Shown here in pieces: positions 1 through 9,923 of a DNA stretch of 38,628 nt (the first letter of the stretch is position 1; each line of letters opens with the position of its first letter). The translations under genes were made by a program, and so were the position numbers. Location of the stretch: positions 1 through 38,628 of the forward strand of contig NZ_QHJH01000059.1 in NCBI RefSeq assembly GCF_003947455.1. The letters are read 5' to 3'. Under the pieces are notes generated by a model. That model was not told the origin of the DNA and did no database searches. It saw only the letters and a list, made by a program, of their open reading frames with translations. Source of the DNA: Streptomyces sp. WAC 04229 (GTDB lineage Bacteria > Actinomycetota > Actinomycetes > Streptomycetales > Streptomycetaceae).

Positions 1-233
1 CCCTGGTACGGCTGCGGAGGCGCCGGGTACGGCCCCGGCGGCGGCTGCTGTCCCGGCGGGTACCGCCCCCTGGGGTGGGGGCCCTGGGGCTCCGGGCCCG
101 GTGTCCCGGGTGTCGTGGGGGCCGCGGGGTCCGGCTGTGCGCTGTCGGCGGCCGGGGTCGTGGGACCCGACTGGGGCCGGGCCGACTCGTCGTTGCCGGA
201 CCGCGGGTGCCCGCTCCCGCCGCTCACGTCCAC
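1..233 (-). CDS. N-terminal fragment of a proline/glycine-rich protein (possibly site-2 protease family)
   Basis: Minus-strand gene cut by the left window edge; 77 codons are visible. It starts at GTG 233-231, preceded by GAGGGGA at a spacing of about 6. The visible part is a disordered N-terminus: it opens VDVSGGSGHPRSGNDE and becomes very rich in Pro, Gly and Gln, with runs such as PPGQQPPPGPYPAPPQ. No catalytic domain is in the window. By recalled gene order in S. coelicolor, the gene next to the RecB-type nuclease encodes an M50 site-2-type membrane metalloprotease with a similar proline-rich N-terminus, so that is my best guess. The sequence here shows only the leader region, so family assignment rests on synteny. 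It is divergent from the nuclease gene, with a 173-bp gap. Confidence 0.6.
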   Translation of the reverse strand, partial: MDVSGGSGHPRSGNDESARPQSGPTTPAADSAQPDPAAPTTPGTPGPEPQGPHPRGRYPPGQQPPPGPYPAPPQPYQ

Positions 234-406
234 GGTGTCCCCTCGTTCGAAGCGTCTCCCGCCTGCCGGACGGGAGGGTCTCCTGTCGATGGTATGCGTC
301 CGCCCCCGTCCGTTCCGCCCCGGCACCCCTGTGCTTCCCTTCCGTCACACGGGTCACGGGCCACGGGGTGGGTCACTGTCGGTGGCGGGCCGTAGGGTCT
401 GTGGGC

Positions 407-1378
407 ATGGAGACGAGCATCGAGGATGTCGCGCAGGACGCGGGCGGACCCGCCCGACCGGCGACGACGGTGGCGGACGGCGCGGACGCGGCGGTGGGCG
501 CGGAGGCCGCCGCCCCCGCGCCCGTGGCGGTACGGCCGGCCTCGCTCTCGCCGTCCCGGGCCGGCGATTTCATGCAGTGCCCGTTGTTGTACCGGTTCCG
601 GGTCATCGACCGGCTGCCGGAGAAGCCGAGCGAGGCGGCGACGAGGGGCACGCTGGTGCACGCGGTGCTGGAGCGGCTCTTCGACGCCCCGGCGGCCGAG
701 CGCACCGCGCCGCGGGCCAAGGCGCTGGTTCCCGGTCAGTGGGACCGGTTGCGGGAGAGCAGGCCGGAGGTCGGCGAGCTGTTCGCGGACGATCCGGAGG
801 GCGAGCGGCTGGCGCGGTGGCTCGGGGAGGCGGAGCGGCTCGTCGAGCGGTGGTTCACCCTGGAGGACCCGAGCCGTCTCGAGCCCGCCGAGCGGGAGCT
901 GTTCGTGGAGGCGGAGCTGGATTCGGGGCTGCGGCTGCGCGGCATCATCGACCGGGTCGACGTGGCTCCCACGGGCGAGGTGCGGATCGTCGACTACAAG
1001 ACGGGCAAGGCTCCCAAGCCGCAGTACGCCGAGGGCGCGCTGTTCCAGATGAAGTTCTACGCGCTGGTGGTGTGGCGGCTGAAGAAGGTCGTCCCGCGGC
1101 GCCTGCAGCTCGTCTATCTCGGCAGCGGCGACGTGCTCACCTACGATCCGGTCCTCGCCGACCTGGAGCGGGTGGAGCGCAAGCTGCTGGCGTTGTGGGA
1201 GGCGATCCGGCTGGCGACCGAGACGGGTGAGTGGCGTCCGCGTCCCACCAAGCTGTGCGGCTGGTGCGACCACCAGGCGCACTGCCCGGAATTCGGCGGT
1301 ACTCCCCCGCCCTATCCGCTGCCGGTGAGGGCGGCCGAGTCCGGTGGCACCGAGCAGGGCAGAATGGGCCCGGGCTAG
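407..1378 (+). CDS. RecB-family PD-(D/E)XK exonuclease with probable 4Fe-4S cluster
   Basis: Stand-alone nuclease domain of the RecB/AddB/Cas4 type, 323 aa, with no helicase domain. Visible motifs are a GTLVHAVLERLF helix (the conserved His of RecB-type nucleases), GIIDRVD with D182, and VDYKTG with D196 and K198, which form the catalytic core. Cys58 (in MQCPLLYRF) and a C-terminal cluster C284-x2-C287-x5-C293 match the 'iron staple' layout that holds a 4Fe-4S cluster in AddB and Cas4. The first ~45 residues are Ala/Pro-rich and look disordered. The chosen start is ATG 407; a longer in-frame opening from 101 has Arg-rich shadow composition and would run into the neighbour's upstream region. 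The SD is weak. It lies 15 bp upstream of a response regulator gene on the same strand. Likely role is DNA processing or repair; the substrate is unknown. Confidence 0.9.
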   Translation: METSIEDVAQDAGGPARPATTVADGADAAVGAEAAAPAPVAVRPASLSPSRAGDFMQCPLLYRFRVIDRLPEKPSEAATRGTLVHAVLERLFDAPAAERTAPRAKALVPGQWDRLRESRPEVGELFADDPEGERLARWLGEAERLVERWFTLEDPSRLEPAERELFVEAELDSGLRLRGIIDRVDVAPTGEVRIVDYKTGKAPKPQYAEGALFQMKFYALVVWRLKKVVPRRLQLVYLGSGDVLTYDPVLADLERVERKLLALWEAIRLATETGEWRPRPTKLCGWCDHQAHCPEFGGTPPPYPLPVRAAESGGTEQGRMGPG

Positions 1379-1393
1379 CCGAAGGAGACTTAC

Positions 1394-2065
1394 GTGGCCA
1401 TTCGCGTCCTACTGGTCGACGACCAGCCGCTGCTGCGCACGGGCTTCCGGATGATTCTGGAGGCGGAGCAGGACATCGCGGTCGTCGGCGAGGCCGGCGA
1501 CGGCCTCCAGGCACTCGACCAGGTGCGGGCGCTGCAGCCCGATGTGGTGCTGATGGACATCCGCATGCCGCGGATGGACGGTGTGGAGGCGACCCGGCAG
1601 ATCACCGGGCCCGAGCGGGACGGTCCGGCGAAGGTGCTGGTGCTGACCACCTTCGACCTCGACGAGTACGTGGTCGAGGCGTTGAAGGCGGGCGCCAGCG
1701 GGTTCCTGCTGAAGGACGCTCCGGCCAACGAGCTGGTGCAGGCGATCCGGGTGGTGGCGGGCGGCGAGGCGATGCTGGCGCCGAGCATCACCCGGCGGCT
1801 GCTCGACAAGTACGCCACGCATCTGCCCTCGGGCGACGAGCCGGTGCCGGACACGCTGCACACGCTGACGGACCGTGAGGTCGAGGTGCTGAAGCTGGTG
1901 GCCCGGGGTCTGTCCAACGCGGAGATCGCCGCCGACCTGTTCGTCAGCGAGACCACCGTGAAGACGCATGTGGGTCATGTGCTGACCAAGCTGGGCCTGC
2001 GGGACCGGGTGCAGGCGGCGGTGTACGCGTACGAGAGCGGTCTGGTCCGTCCCGGCGCGCAGTAG
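1394..2065 (+). CDS. LuxR/NarL-family response regulator (orphan)
   Basis: Two-domain DNA-binding response regulator of 223 aa. The receiver domain (1-~120) has the acidic pair D9/D10, phospho-acceptor D55 (in VVLMDIRMPRMDG), T85 and K107, so all residues needed for phosphorylation are present. The C-terminal LuxR helix-turn-helix (~155-215) has LTDREVEVLKLVARGLSNAEIA and SETTVKTHVGHVLTKLGLRD. The GTG start has a strong GAAGGAG SD at 1381-1387. No histidine kinase gene is adjacent in the window, so the partner must lie elsewhere. The gene probably shares a transcript with the upstream nuclease (15-bp gap). Its stop codon begins a tandem 13-bp repeat and is followed by a strong terminator. Confidence 0.95.
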   Translation: MAIRVLLVDDQPLLRTGFRMILEAEQDIAVVGEAGDGLQALDQVRALQPDVVLMDIRMPRMDGVEATRQITGPERDGPAKVLVLTTFDLDEYVVEALKAGASGFLLKDAPANELVQAIRVVAGGEAMLAPSITRRLLDKYATHLPSGDEPVPDTLHTLTDREVEVLKLVARGLSNAEIAADLFVSETTVKTHVGHVLTKLGLRDRVQAAVYAYESGLVRPGAQ

Positions 2066-2096
2066 AGCAGTGCGGTAGAGCAGTGCGGTAGAGCAG
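2063..2096. repeat. 13-bp tandem repeat across the response-regulator stop codon
   Basis: The unit TAGAGCAGTGCGG occurs twice in full (2063-2075, 2076-2088), followed by a partial third copy (2089-2096). The first TAG is the stop codon of the response regulator. A slippage duplication at the gene end is the simplest explanation. Confidence 0.9.
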
Positions 2097-2106
2097 CTGA
2101 GCAGCG

Positions 2107-2146
2107 CGAAGGGCGCCCTCCTCCGGTCGGAGGAGGGCGCCCTTCG
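2107..2146. terminator. Bidirectional hairpin terminator
   Basis: Perfect inverted repeat: the left arm 2108-2124 (GAAGGGCGCCCTCCTCC) pairs with 2129-2145 around a GGTC loop, and C2107-G2146 extends the stem to 18 bp. It lies between the converging response regulator and lipoprotein genes, so it probably ends transcription from both sides. There is no long U-tract, as is common in Streptomyces. Confidence 0.9.
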
Positions 2147-2164
2147 TGTGGTCCGGCGGGGGTG

Positions 2165-3769
2165 TCAGCCGCTCACGCCCCGGCCCAGCTCCCACAGCTG
2201 GAGCGACGAGGCGGAGTTGAGCAGGTAGGCGGTGCCGGTGACGTCGTCGCCGGCGGCCACGTACTGCTTGCCCTGCCACAGCGGGATGACCGGGACGTCC
2301 TCGGCGGTGATGTCCTGGATCTCCGTGAGGGTGTCCACCGCGGAGAGGCGGTCGGCCTCACGCCGGGACTCGGGGATCAGATCGTTGATGATCTTCGGGT
2401 TCAGGTAGGGCGAGTTGAGCGTGTTGTCCCGGTCGAGGAACGGCGCGATGAAGCTGTCCGCGTCCGGGAAGTCGGGGAACCAGCCCATGCCGAAGACGTC
2501 GTACTTGAGGTCGCGCTCGGCGGGGCGGAAGACGTCCCAGGGCTTGCCCTCGATGGCGACGTCGAAGAGGCCGCTCTCGTTGAGCTGGCGCTGCAGCTCC
2601 TCGAACTCCGGCTTGGTCGCGGCACCGTAGTGGTCGGTGGTGTAGTGCAGGGTCAGCTTGACCGGCGTTTCGATGCCGGCCGACTTCAGCGCCTGCTTCG
2701 CGGCGCCCGGGTCCGGGTCGCCGTACTTGTTGAAGAACGAGTTGGAGTGGCCGGTGATGCTGGCCGGGACCATCGAGTACAGCGGCTCGGCCTGCGAACC
2801 GTAGACCTTGGCGACGAGTTCGTCGCGGTTGATGAGCCGGGCCATGGCCTGCCGGATGGCCTTGTCCTTCACGCTGGGCGCGTCGACGTTGAAGCCGAGG
2901 TACCGGATCTCGAGACCGGCGACCTCGATGAGCTTGACGTCGCTGTCGGAGCTGTTGGAGAGCTTGCGGATCTGCTCCGGCGTCATGGCGCGCGTCATGA
3001 CGTCGATGTCGCCCTTGTCCAGGGCGGTTCCCATGGCGTCGGCGTCGTCGAAGGACACCAGCTCCACCTTGTCGTTGTTCACCTTCAGACTCCCCTTGTA
3101 GTTGGGGTTCTTGGTGAACACGACCTTGTCGAGGACGCCGTCCTTGGACTCGCCCTTCATCTCGTACGGGCCGGACCCGCTGAGTTCGAAGCCCTCGCGC
3201 AGCTTGTCCTTCGGGTAGGACTCCTTGTCCACGATGCCGGCCACGGGCGTCGACAGCTTGTACGGGAAGGTCGCGTCGGCGGAGTTGAGGTGGAAGATGA
3301 CCTCGCGGTCGCCCTGGGTCTCCACGGTGTCCACGGTCGACAGCAGCGCGGAGACGCCGCTGTCCGCCTTCAGGGAGATGGCGCGGTCGATGGAGTACTT
3401 GACGTCCTCGGCGGTGATGGCGTCGCCGTTGGAGAACTGCAGGCCGTCGCGCAGGGTGCAGGCGTAGCGCTCGTTGCCGGTGTCGGTGAAGCCGCACTTC
3501 TCGGCGGCCTCGGGGACGGGCTCGCCGTCACCGCGCGGCTGGGTCATCAGCGTCTGCGAGGTGTGGCGCATGATGTTCCAGGCTCCGACGTCGTAGGCCC
3601 AGGCCGGGTCGAGGGGCGCCGTGACGTCCTTCGTGATGGTGAACCGGTCCGTGGTGCCGACGACTATCGCGTCCCCGCCGCCGCTGCCGCCGTCGGACCC
3701 GCCGCAGGCGGCGAGTACCGGCGCGAGCAGGCCGAGGACGACCGGCAGCACCAAAGTCTTACGGTTCAT
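2165..3769 (-). CDS. ABC-transporter substrate-binding lipoprotein, family 5 (oligopeptide/dipeptide type)
   Basis: Extracytoplasmic solute receptor of 534 aa. The N-terminus is a lipoprotein signal peptide (MNRKTLVLPVVLGLLAPVLA) with lipobox L19-A20-A21-C22, followed by a Gly/Ser/Asp linker, so it should be lipid-anchored to the outer face of the membrane. The body carries typical SBP family 5 features: LRDGLQFSNGDAITAEDVKYSIDRA near the N-terminal third, a PYEMKG-type strand, and FGMGWFPDFPDADSFIAPFL in the C-terminal half. The start is ATG 3769 with GGAG about 10 bases upstream. No permease or ATPase genes are adjacent, so it may serve a transporter encoded elsewhere. The ligand, peptide or other, cannot be read from the sequence. 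Confidence 0.93.
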   Translation of the reverse strand: MNRKTLVLPVVLGLLAPVLAACGGSDGGSGGGDAIVVGTTDRFTITKDVTAPLDPAWAYDVGAWNIMRHTSQTLMTQPRGDGEPVPEAAEKCGFTDTGNERYACTLRDGLQFSNGDAITAEDVKYSIDRAISLKADSGVSALLSTVDTVETQGDREVIFHLNSADATFPYKLSTPVAGIVDKESYPKDKLREGFELSGSGPYEMKGESKDGVLDKVVFTKNPNYKGSLKVNNDKVELVSFDDADAMGTALDKGDIDVMTRAMTPEQIRKLSNSSDSDVKLIEVAGLEIRYLGFNVDAPSVKDKAIRQAMARLINRDELVAKVYGSQAEPLYSMVPASITGHSNSFFNKYGDPDPGAAKQALKSAGIETPVKLTLHYTTDHYGAATKPEFEELQRQLNESGLFDVAIEGKPWDVFRPAERDLKYDVFGMGWFPDFPDADSFIAPFLDRDNTLNSPYLNPKIINDLIPESRREADRLSAVDTLTEIQDITAEDVPVIPLWQGKQYVAAGDDVTGTAYLLNSASSLQLWELGRGVSG

Positions 3770-4144
3770 GCTCGAGTTTCTCCAGAGCTGTCGGTCCGTG
3801 TATCCGGAATGCAGGGGTGTCGCGGCGGATCACGGGGGTAGTGGCGGACGTTCTCGCGACGAGATTAGTCCGCGCCCGCACGGGGGCTCGCAGCCACCGG
3901 AGTTGGGGGCTCATCACGGAGCGAAACCGGGTGTGGACACACCGAAAACCCGACAGTGGAAGGATTAGTGCAGGCTTTCACCAATCAGGACACAAGGACT
4001 CCTCGACAACGTTCGCCTGGCCGAAAGCAGCACACCTACGCACGCCTGTCGACCCCTGACAACGTGGGGAACGTCACATTTCGCGGTCGGTGACCGGTGC
4101 TGCAATTCGGCCATCGGGGAGGGTGGGAATAACGCCGGGAACGC
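3770..4144. other. Intergenic region upstream of the lipoprotein gene
   Basis: 375 bp between the 3' end of the HAD gene and the start of the lipoprotein gene, both on the minus strand. I see no gene, strong hairpin or recognisable riboswitch. It is less GC-rich around 3950-4030 and probably holds the lipoprotein promoter, but no convincing -35/-10 pair stands out. Confidence 0.6.
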
Positions 4145-4846
4145 TTAGAGCATTACGGTCATCAGACCGCGCAGAAATGTCAGGTCGACCTCTTCCAGGG
4201 AGTCGACCACGGTGCGCCGCGCGCCCGGTGTGATGGGGGCGACCGAGGGCACGGCGACGACCTGGCAGCCGGCGGCCTCGGCGGCGGCGACCCCGGTCGC
4301 GGTGTCCTCGACGACGGCGCACCGCGCGGGGTCCACGCCGAGCCCGGCCGCGGCGGCCAGGTAGGGGTCGGGGTGGGGCTTGGTGCGCGGCACCTCGTCA
4401 CCGGCGACGGTGAGGGCGAAGTGCCGCGGGCCGAGCGAGGTCAGCACGCGGTCGATGATGCGCCGGTGCGAGGCGGAGACCAGTGCGGTGGGGATCTCGT
4501 GCGCGGACAGCTCCGCGAGCAGCCGGGCGGCGCCCGGCATGAGCCGCAGGTCGCTGCCGATGCGCTGCTCGAAGCCGTCGTTGAGCAGGACGCTCAGTTC
4601 GGCGAGGGTGATGTCGGCGCCGGTGGCCTCGATCAGGAAGCCGGCGCTGCGGGTCATGGGGCCGCCGACGACCACGTGGCGCCAGGAGTCGTCGAGGGTG
4701 TGGCCGAGGGAGGCGAAGACCTCGACCTCGACGTCCCACCAGAAGCCCTCGGTGTCCACCAGGGTGCCGTCCATGTCGAGGAGCACGGCCTGCAGGGCTG
4801 AGCCTTCGGCCGGACGGGTTCCGAGTGCGGGGACCGTGCTGGTCAT
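4145..4846 (-). CDS. HAD-superfamily hydrolase (phosphatase/phosphomutase-like, subfamily IA)
   Basis: Cytosolic haloacid-dehalogenase-fold enzyme, 233 aa, predicted to hydrolyse a small phosphorylated metabolite. All four HAD motifs are present: motif I LLDMDGTLVDTEG with nucleophile D24 and D26, motif II S124 (ALVSASHRR), motif III K156 (RTKPHPDPYL) and motif IV E180-D181 (VVEDTATGV). A helical cap follows motif I, as in beta-phosphoglucomutase and related phosphatases. ATG 4846 was chosen because AAGGAGG lies 7 bases upstream; a longer reading to 4885 would place that SD inside the gene. It lies 143 bp downstream of metH on the same strand but is separated from it by a hairpin. The substrate is unknown. 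Confidence 0.93.
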   Translation of the reverse strand: MTSTVPALGTRPAEGSALQAVLLDMDGTLVDTEGFWWDVEVEVFASLGHTLDDSWRHVVVGGPMTRSAGFLIEATGADITLAELSVLLNDGFEQRIGSDLRLMPGAARLLAELSAHEIPTALVSASHRRIIDRVLTSLGPRHFALTVAGDEVPRTKPHPDPYLAAAAGLGVDPARCAVVEDTATGVAAAEAAGCQVVAVPSVAPITPGARRTVVDSLEEVDLTFLRGLMTVML

Positions 4847-4870
4847 CCACGTACCTCCTTGAGGGACGAT

Positions 4871-4901
4871 CAGGCCGGTTCCCACGTGGGGAACCGGCCT
4901 G
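4871..4901 (-). terminator. Hairpin terminator after metH
   Basis: Inverted repeat with 13-bp arms (CAGGCCGGTTCCC / GGGAACCGGCCTG) around a 5-nt ACGTG loop, downstream of the metH stop and upstream of the HAD gene. No U-tract follows, so it is a GC-type terminator or attenuator by inference. Confidence 0.8.
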
Positions 4902-4989
4902 CGGTGGACCGACCAGTGTACGTCGTGCGGGGCCGGAACGCCTGGTGTGGCCTGTGGAGCGGCTCACACCGGGGTTCAGCGGGCGGGGG

Positions 4990-8502
<3,513 letters not shown>

Positions 8503-8855
8503 GAAAGGGCTCCCTAGGATGCGACGGCTGTCGGCTTTGCGCTGCCCGGGTGCCGTCCGCTGGGGACGTCCCGGGGGAGGACGCACGACGCCAGGGTAGC
8601 CGGGACCGGGGACGGATGGTCGGGGCGTCCACGAGGCGGACGAGTGTGGCGGGGCGGAACGGCCCGCCGAAAGGATGACGCGCGGTTCCCGGCGGCCTCC
8701 GGAGGACGGCCGTGGCCACCGGAAGGTGGCCGAAGTGCAACAGTTGCCCGCCGACGGTTAGCGGGAGGTCGGCATCGACCGGTAGTGTTCGGCATTGCCG
8801 AACGACGTCAGTGGCGCCGAGGTCGGCACTCGAAGGGGACGGAGGCAGTACGTCG
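8503..8855. other. Divergent metH-gylR intergenic region
   Basis: 353 bp holding the control regions of metH (minus) and gylR (plus). It contains a short perfect hairpin GGCCACC-GGAA-GGTGGCC at 8714-8731 and a GylR-type palindrome at 8787-8803, with a degenerate half-like copy (GGTCGGCAT) one 20-bp step upstream at 8767-8775. The metH promoter is not clear. A single B12-box-like GCCACTG in the metH direction lacks the rest of a cobalamin riboswitch. Confidence 0.65.
8787..8803. promoter_or_regulatory. Probable GylR operator upstream of gylR
   Basis: Perfect palindrome GTTCGGCATTGCCGAAC (8-bp arms, one central base), 53 bp before the gylR start. The same motif recurs before glpF at 9778-9794 with 15 of 17 matches, which is what autoregulation plus control of the glycerol operon would need. 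GylR autoregulation and glycerol-operon repression are established for S. coelicolor; assigning this exact site is inference. Confidence 0.75.
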
Positions 8856-9620
8856 ATGGCACGGAACATCCAGTCGCTCGAACGGGCGGCCGCGATGCTG
8901 CGCCTGCTCGCGGGCGGTGAGCGGCGGCTCGGCCTGTCGGACATCGCCTCCTCGCTGGGTCTGGCCAAGGGCACCGCACACGGCATCCTGCGCACCCTCC
9001 AGCAGGAGGGGTTCGTCGAGCAGGACGACGCCTCCGGGCGCTACCAGCTGGGCGCGGAGCTGCTGCGCCTGGGCACGACGTACCTCGACGTGCACGAGCT
9101 GCGGGCCCGCGCCCTGGTGTGGACGGACGACCTGGCCCGCTCCAGCGGGGAGAGCGTCCACCTGGGGGTCCTGCACCAGCAGGGCGTCCTGATCGTGCAC
9201 CACGTCTTCCGGCCCGACGACAGCCGACAGGTCCTGGAGATCGGGGCCATGCAGCCGCTGCACTCCACGGCGCTGGGCAAGGTGCTGTCGGCGTACGACC
9301 CGGTCGCGCACAGCGAGGCGCTGGAGGCGGACCGCAAGGCGTACACGGACCGGACGGTCTGCGAGCCGGAGGGGTTCGAGCACATCCTGGACATCACCCG
9401 CGCGCGCGGGTACGCGGCCGACGTGGAGGAGACCTGGGAGGGGATCGCCTCCATCGCCGCCCCCATCCACGACCGCAGGCGCATGCCGGTCGGCGCGGTC
9501 GGCATCACCGGCGCGGTGGAGCGGCTGCGCCGGGAGGGCGAGCTGCGGCCCGAGCTGGTCGCGGCGGTCCGGGACTGCGCCCGCGCGGTGTCGCGGGACC
9601 TGGGGGCCGGGCGCTTCTAG
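8856..9620 (+). CDS. gylR: IclR-family glycerol operon repressor GylR
   Basis: Transcriptional regulator of the glycerol operon, expected to release DNA in response to glycerol or glycerol-3-phosphate. The protein is 254 aa, as I recall for S. coelicolor GylR. The N-terminal winged helix (~5-65) contains LGLSDIASSLGLAKGTAHGILRTLQQEGFVEQ. The IclR effector domain (~75-254) contains MQPLHSTALGKVLSAY and a CEPEGFEHILDITRARGYAAD stretch typical of the family. ATG 8856 follows GGAGG (8841-8845); a longer in-frame opening from 8712 would read through the operator region. It sits directly upstream of glpF-glpK-glpD on the same strand, with its own terminator between. Confidence 0.96.
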   Translation: MARNIQSLERAAAMLRLLAGGERRLGLSDIASSLGLAKGTAHGILRTLQQEGFVEQDDASGRYQLGAELLRLGTTYLDVHELRARALVWTDDLARSSGESVHLGVLHQQGVLIVHHVFRPDDSRQVLEIGAMQPLHSTALGKVLSAYDPVAHSEALEADRKAYTDRTVCEPEGFEHILDITRARGYAADVEETWEGIASIAAPIHDRRRMPVGAVGITGAVERLRREGELRPELVAAVRDCARAVSRDLGAGRF

Positions 9621-9637
9621 CGTCCGGGGAAGGAACA

Positions 9638-9669
9638 GAGGGCCGGGCGCCGCGGGCGTCCCGGCCCTC
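9638..9669 (+). terminator. Hairpin terminator after gylR
   Basis: 10-bp perfect stem (GAGGGCCGGG / CCCGGCCCTC) with a 12-nt loop, starting 18 bp after the gylR stop codon. It should separate gylR transcription from the glpFKD operon. Confidence 0.75.
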
Positions 9670-9738
9670 AGTCATGTCCGTCCGAGGACCGATAGCCCGA
9701 GACGATCAATAACGATCGTGCTTTCGATAACAGGGCTC

Positions 9739-9767
9739 TTGACGCACCCGGGACACCGAGCCAGACT
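9739..9767 (+). promoter_or_regulatory. Upstream promoter of the glpFKD operon
   Basis: TTGACG (9739-9744) and CAGACT (9762-9767) separated by 17 bp, close to the main vegetative sigma-factor consensus. A start near 9774 would put the GylR-type operator just downstream, where bound repressor would block transcription. Confidence 0.6.
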
Positions 9768-9777
9768 CGCGTCCATC

Positions 9778-9794
9778 GGTCGGCATTGTCGAAC
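9778..9794. promoter_or_regulatory. Probable GylR operator at the glpF promoter
   Basis: GGTCGGCATTGTCGAAC matches the palindrome upstream of gylR in 15 of 17 positions. It lies between the TTGACG/CAGACT promoter and the second -10 (TAGAGT at 9814-9819), so a bound repressor could silence both. Confidence 0.75.
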
Positions 9795-9813
9795 ACCTAC
9801 CGGCAATACGCGT

Positions 9814-9819
9814 TAGAGT
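9814..9819 (+). promoter_or_regulatory. Second -10 element (TAGAGT) for glpFKD
   Basis: TAGAGT is a good Streptomyces -10. At 17-18 bp upstream there is only CGAACA/GAACAC, overlapping the operator, so any -35 is weak. A second glycerol-operon promoter is plausible, given that the S. coelicolor gyl operon is reported to use two start sites. Confidence 0.4.
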
Positions 9820-9923
9820 GTGACAACGCCAAGGGCCGCCATCGCTCTCATACCGAGGGCGCCGGAACACCCGGAGGGACCCGGGGTTCGGCTTCCCCTG
9901 GACGAAGGACAAAGGAGTCGCGG

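Larger units (their letters stand above)
9621..9923. other. gylR-glpF intergenic control region
   Basis: 303 bp. In order it holds a gylR terminator hairpin (9638-9669), four CGAT boxes at 10-13 bp spacing (9690-9728), a TTGACG...CAGACT promoter (9739-9767), a GylR-type operator (9778-9794), a second -10 element TAGAGT (9814-9819) and a ~100-nt leader ending in AAAGGAG. Confidence 0.7.

Noticed and set aside
101..406. N-terminal extension of the RecB-type nuclease from 101
   Set aside because: The extra 102 residues are Arg/Pro/Ser-rich shadow composition, run antisense through the neighbouring gene, and lack an SD; the compact start at 407 fits better.
2162..3841. Long plus-strand reading frame opposite the lipoprotein gene
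   Set aside because: It is a codon-bias shadow (Val/Gly/Arg-rich, no motifs) of a clear lipoprotein gene. The same holds for the long frames opposite metH, glpK, glpD, mshC and the gluconate genes.
8503..8700. SAM or SAH riboswitch in the metH leader
   Set aside because: I looked for the conserved SAH (CCGAGG...GCUCGG type) and SAM core patterns and did not see them; only generic GC-rich pairing is present.
8503..8815. Possible cobalamin riboswitch upstream of metH
   Set aside because: A GCCACTG (B12-box-like) exists on the metH strand at about 8809-8815, but it lies ~300 nt upstream and the rest of the conserved box and helices are absent.
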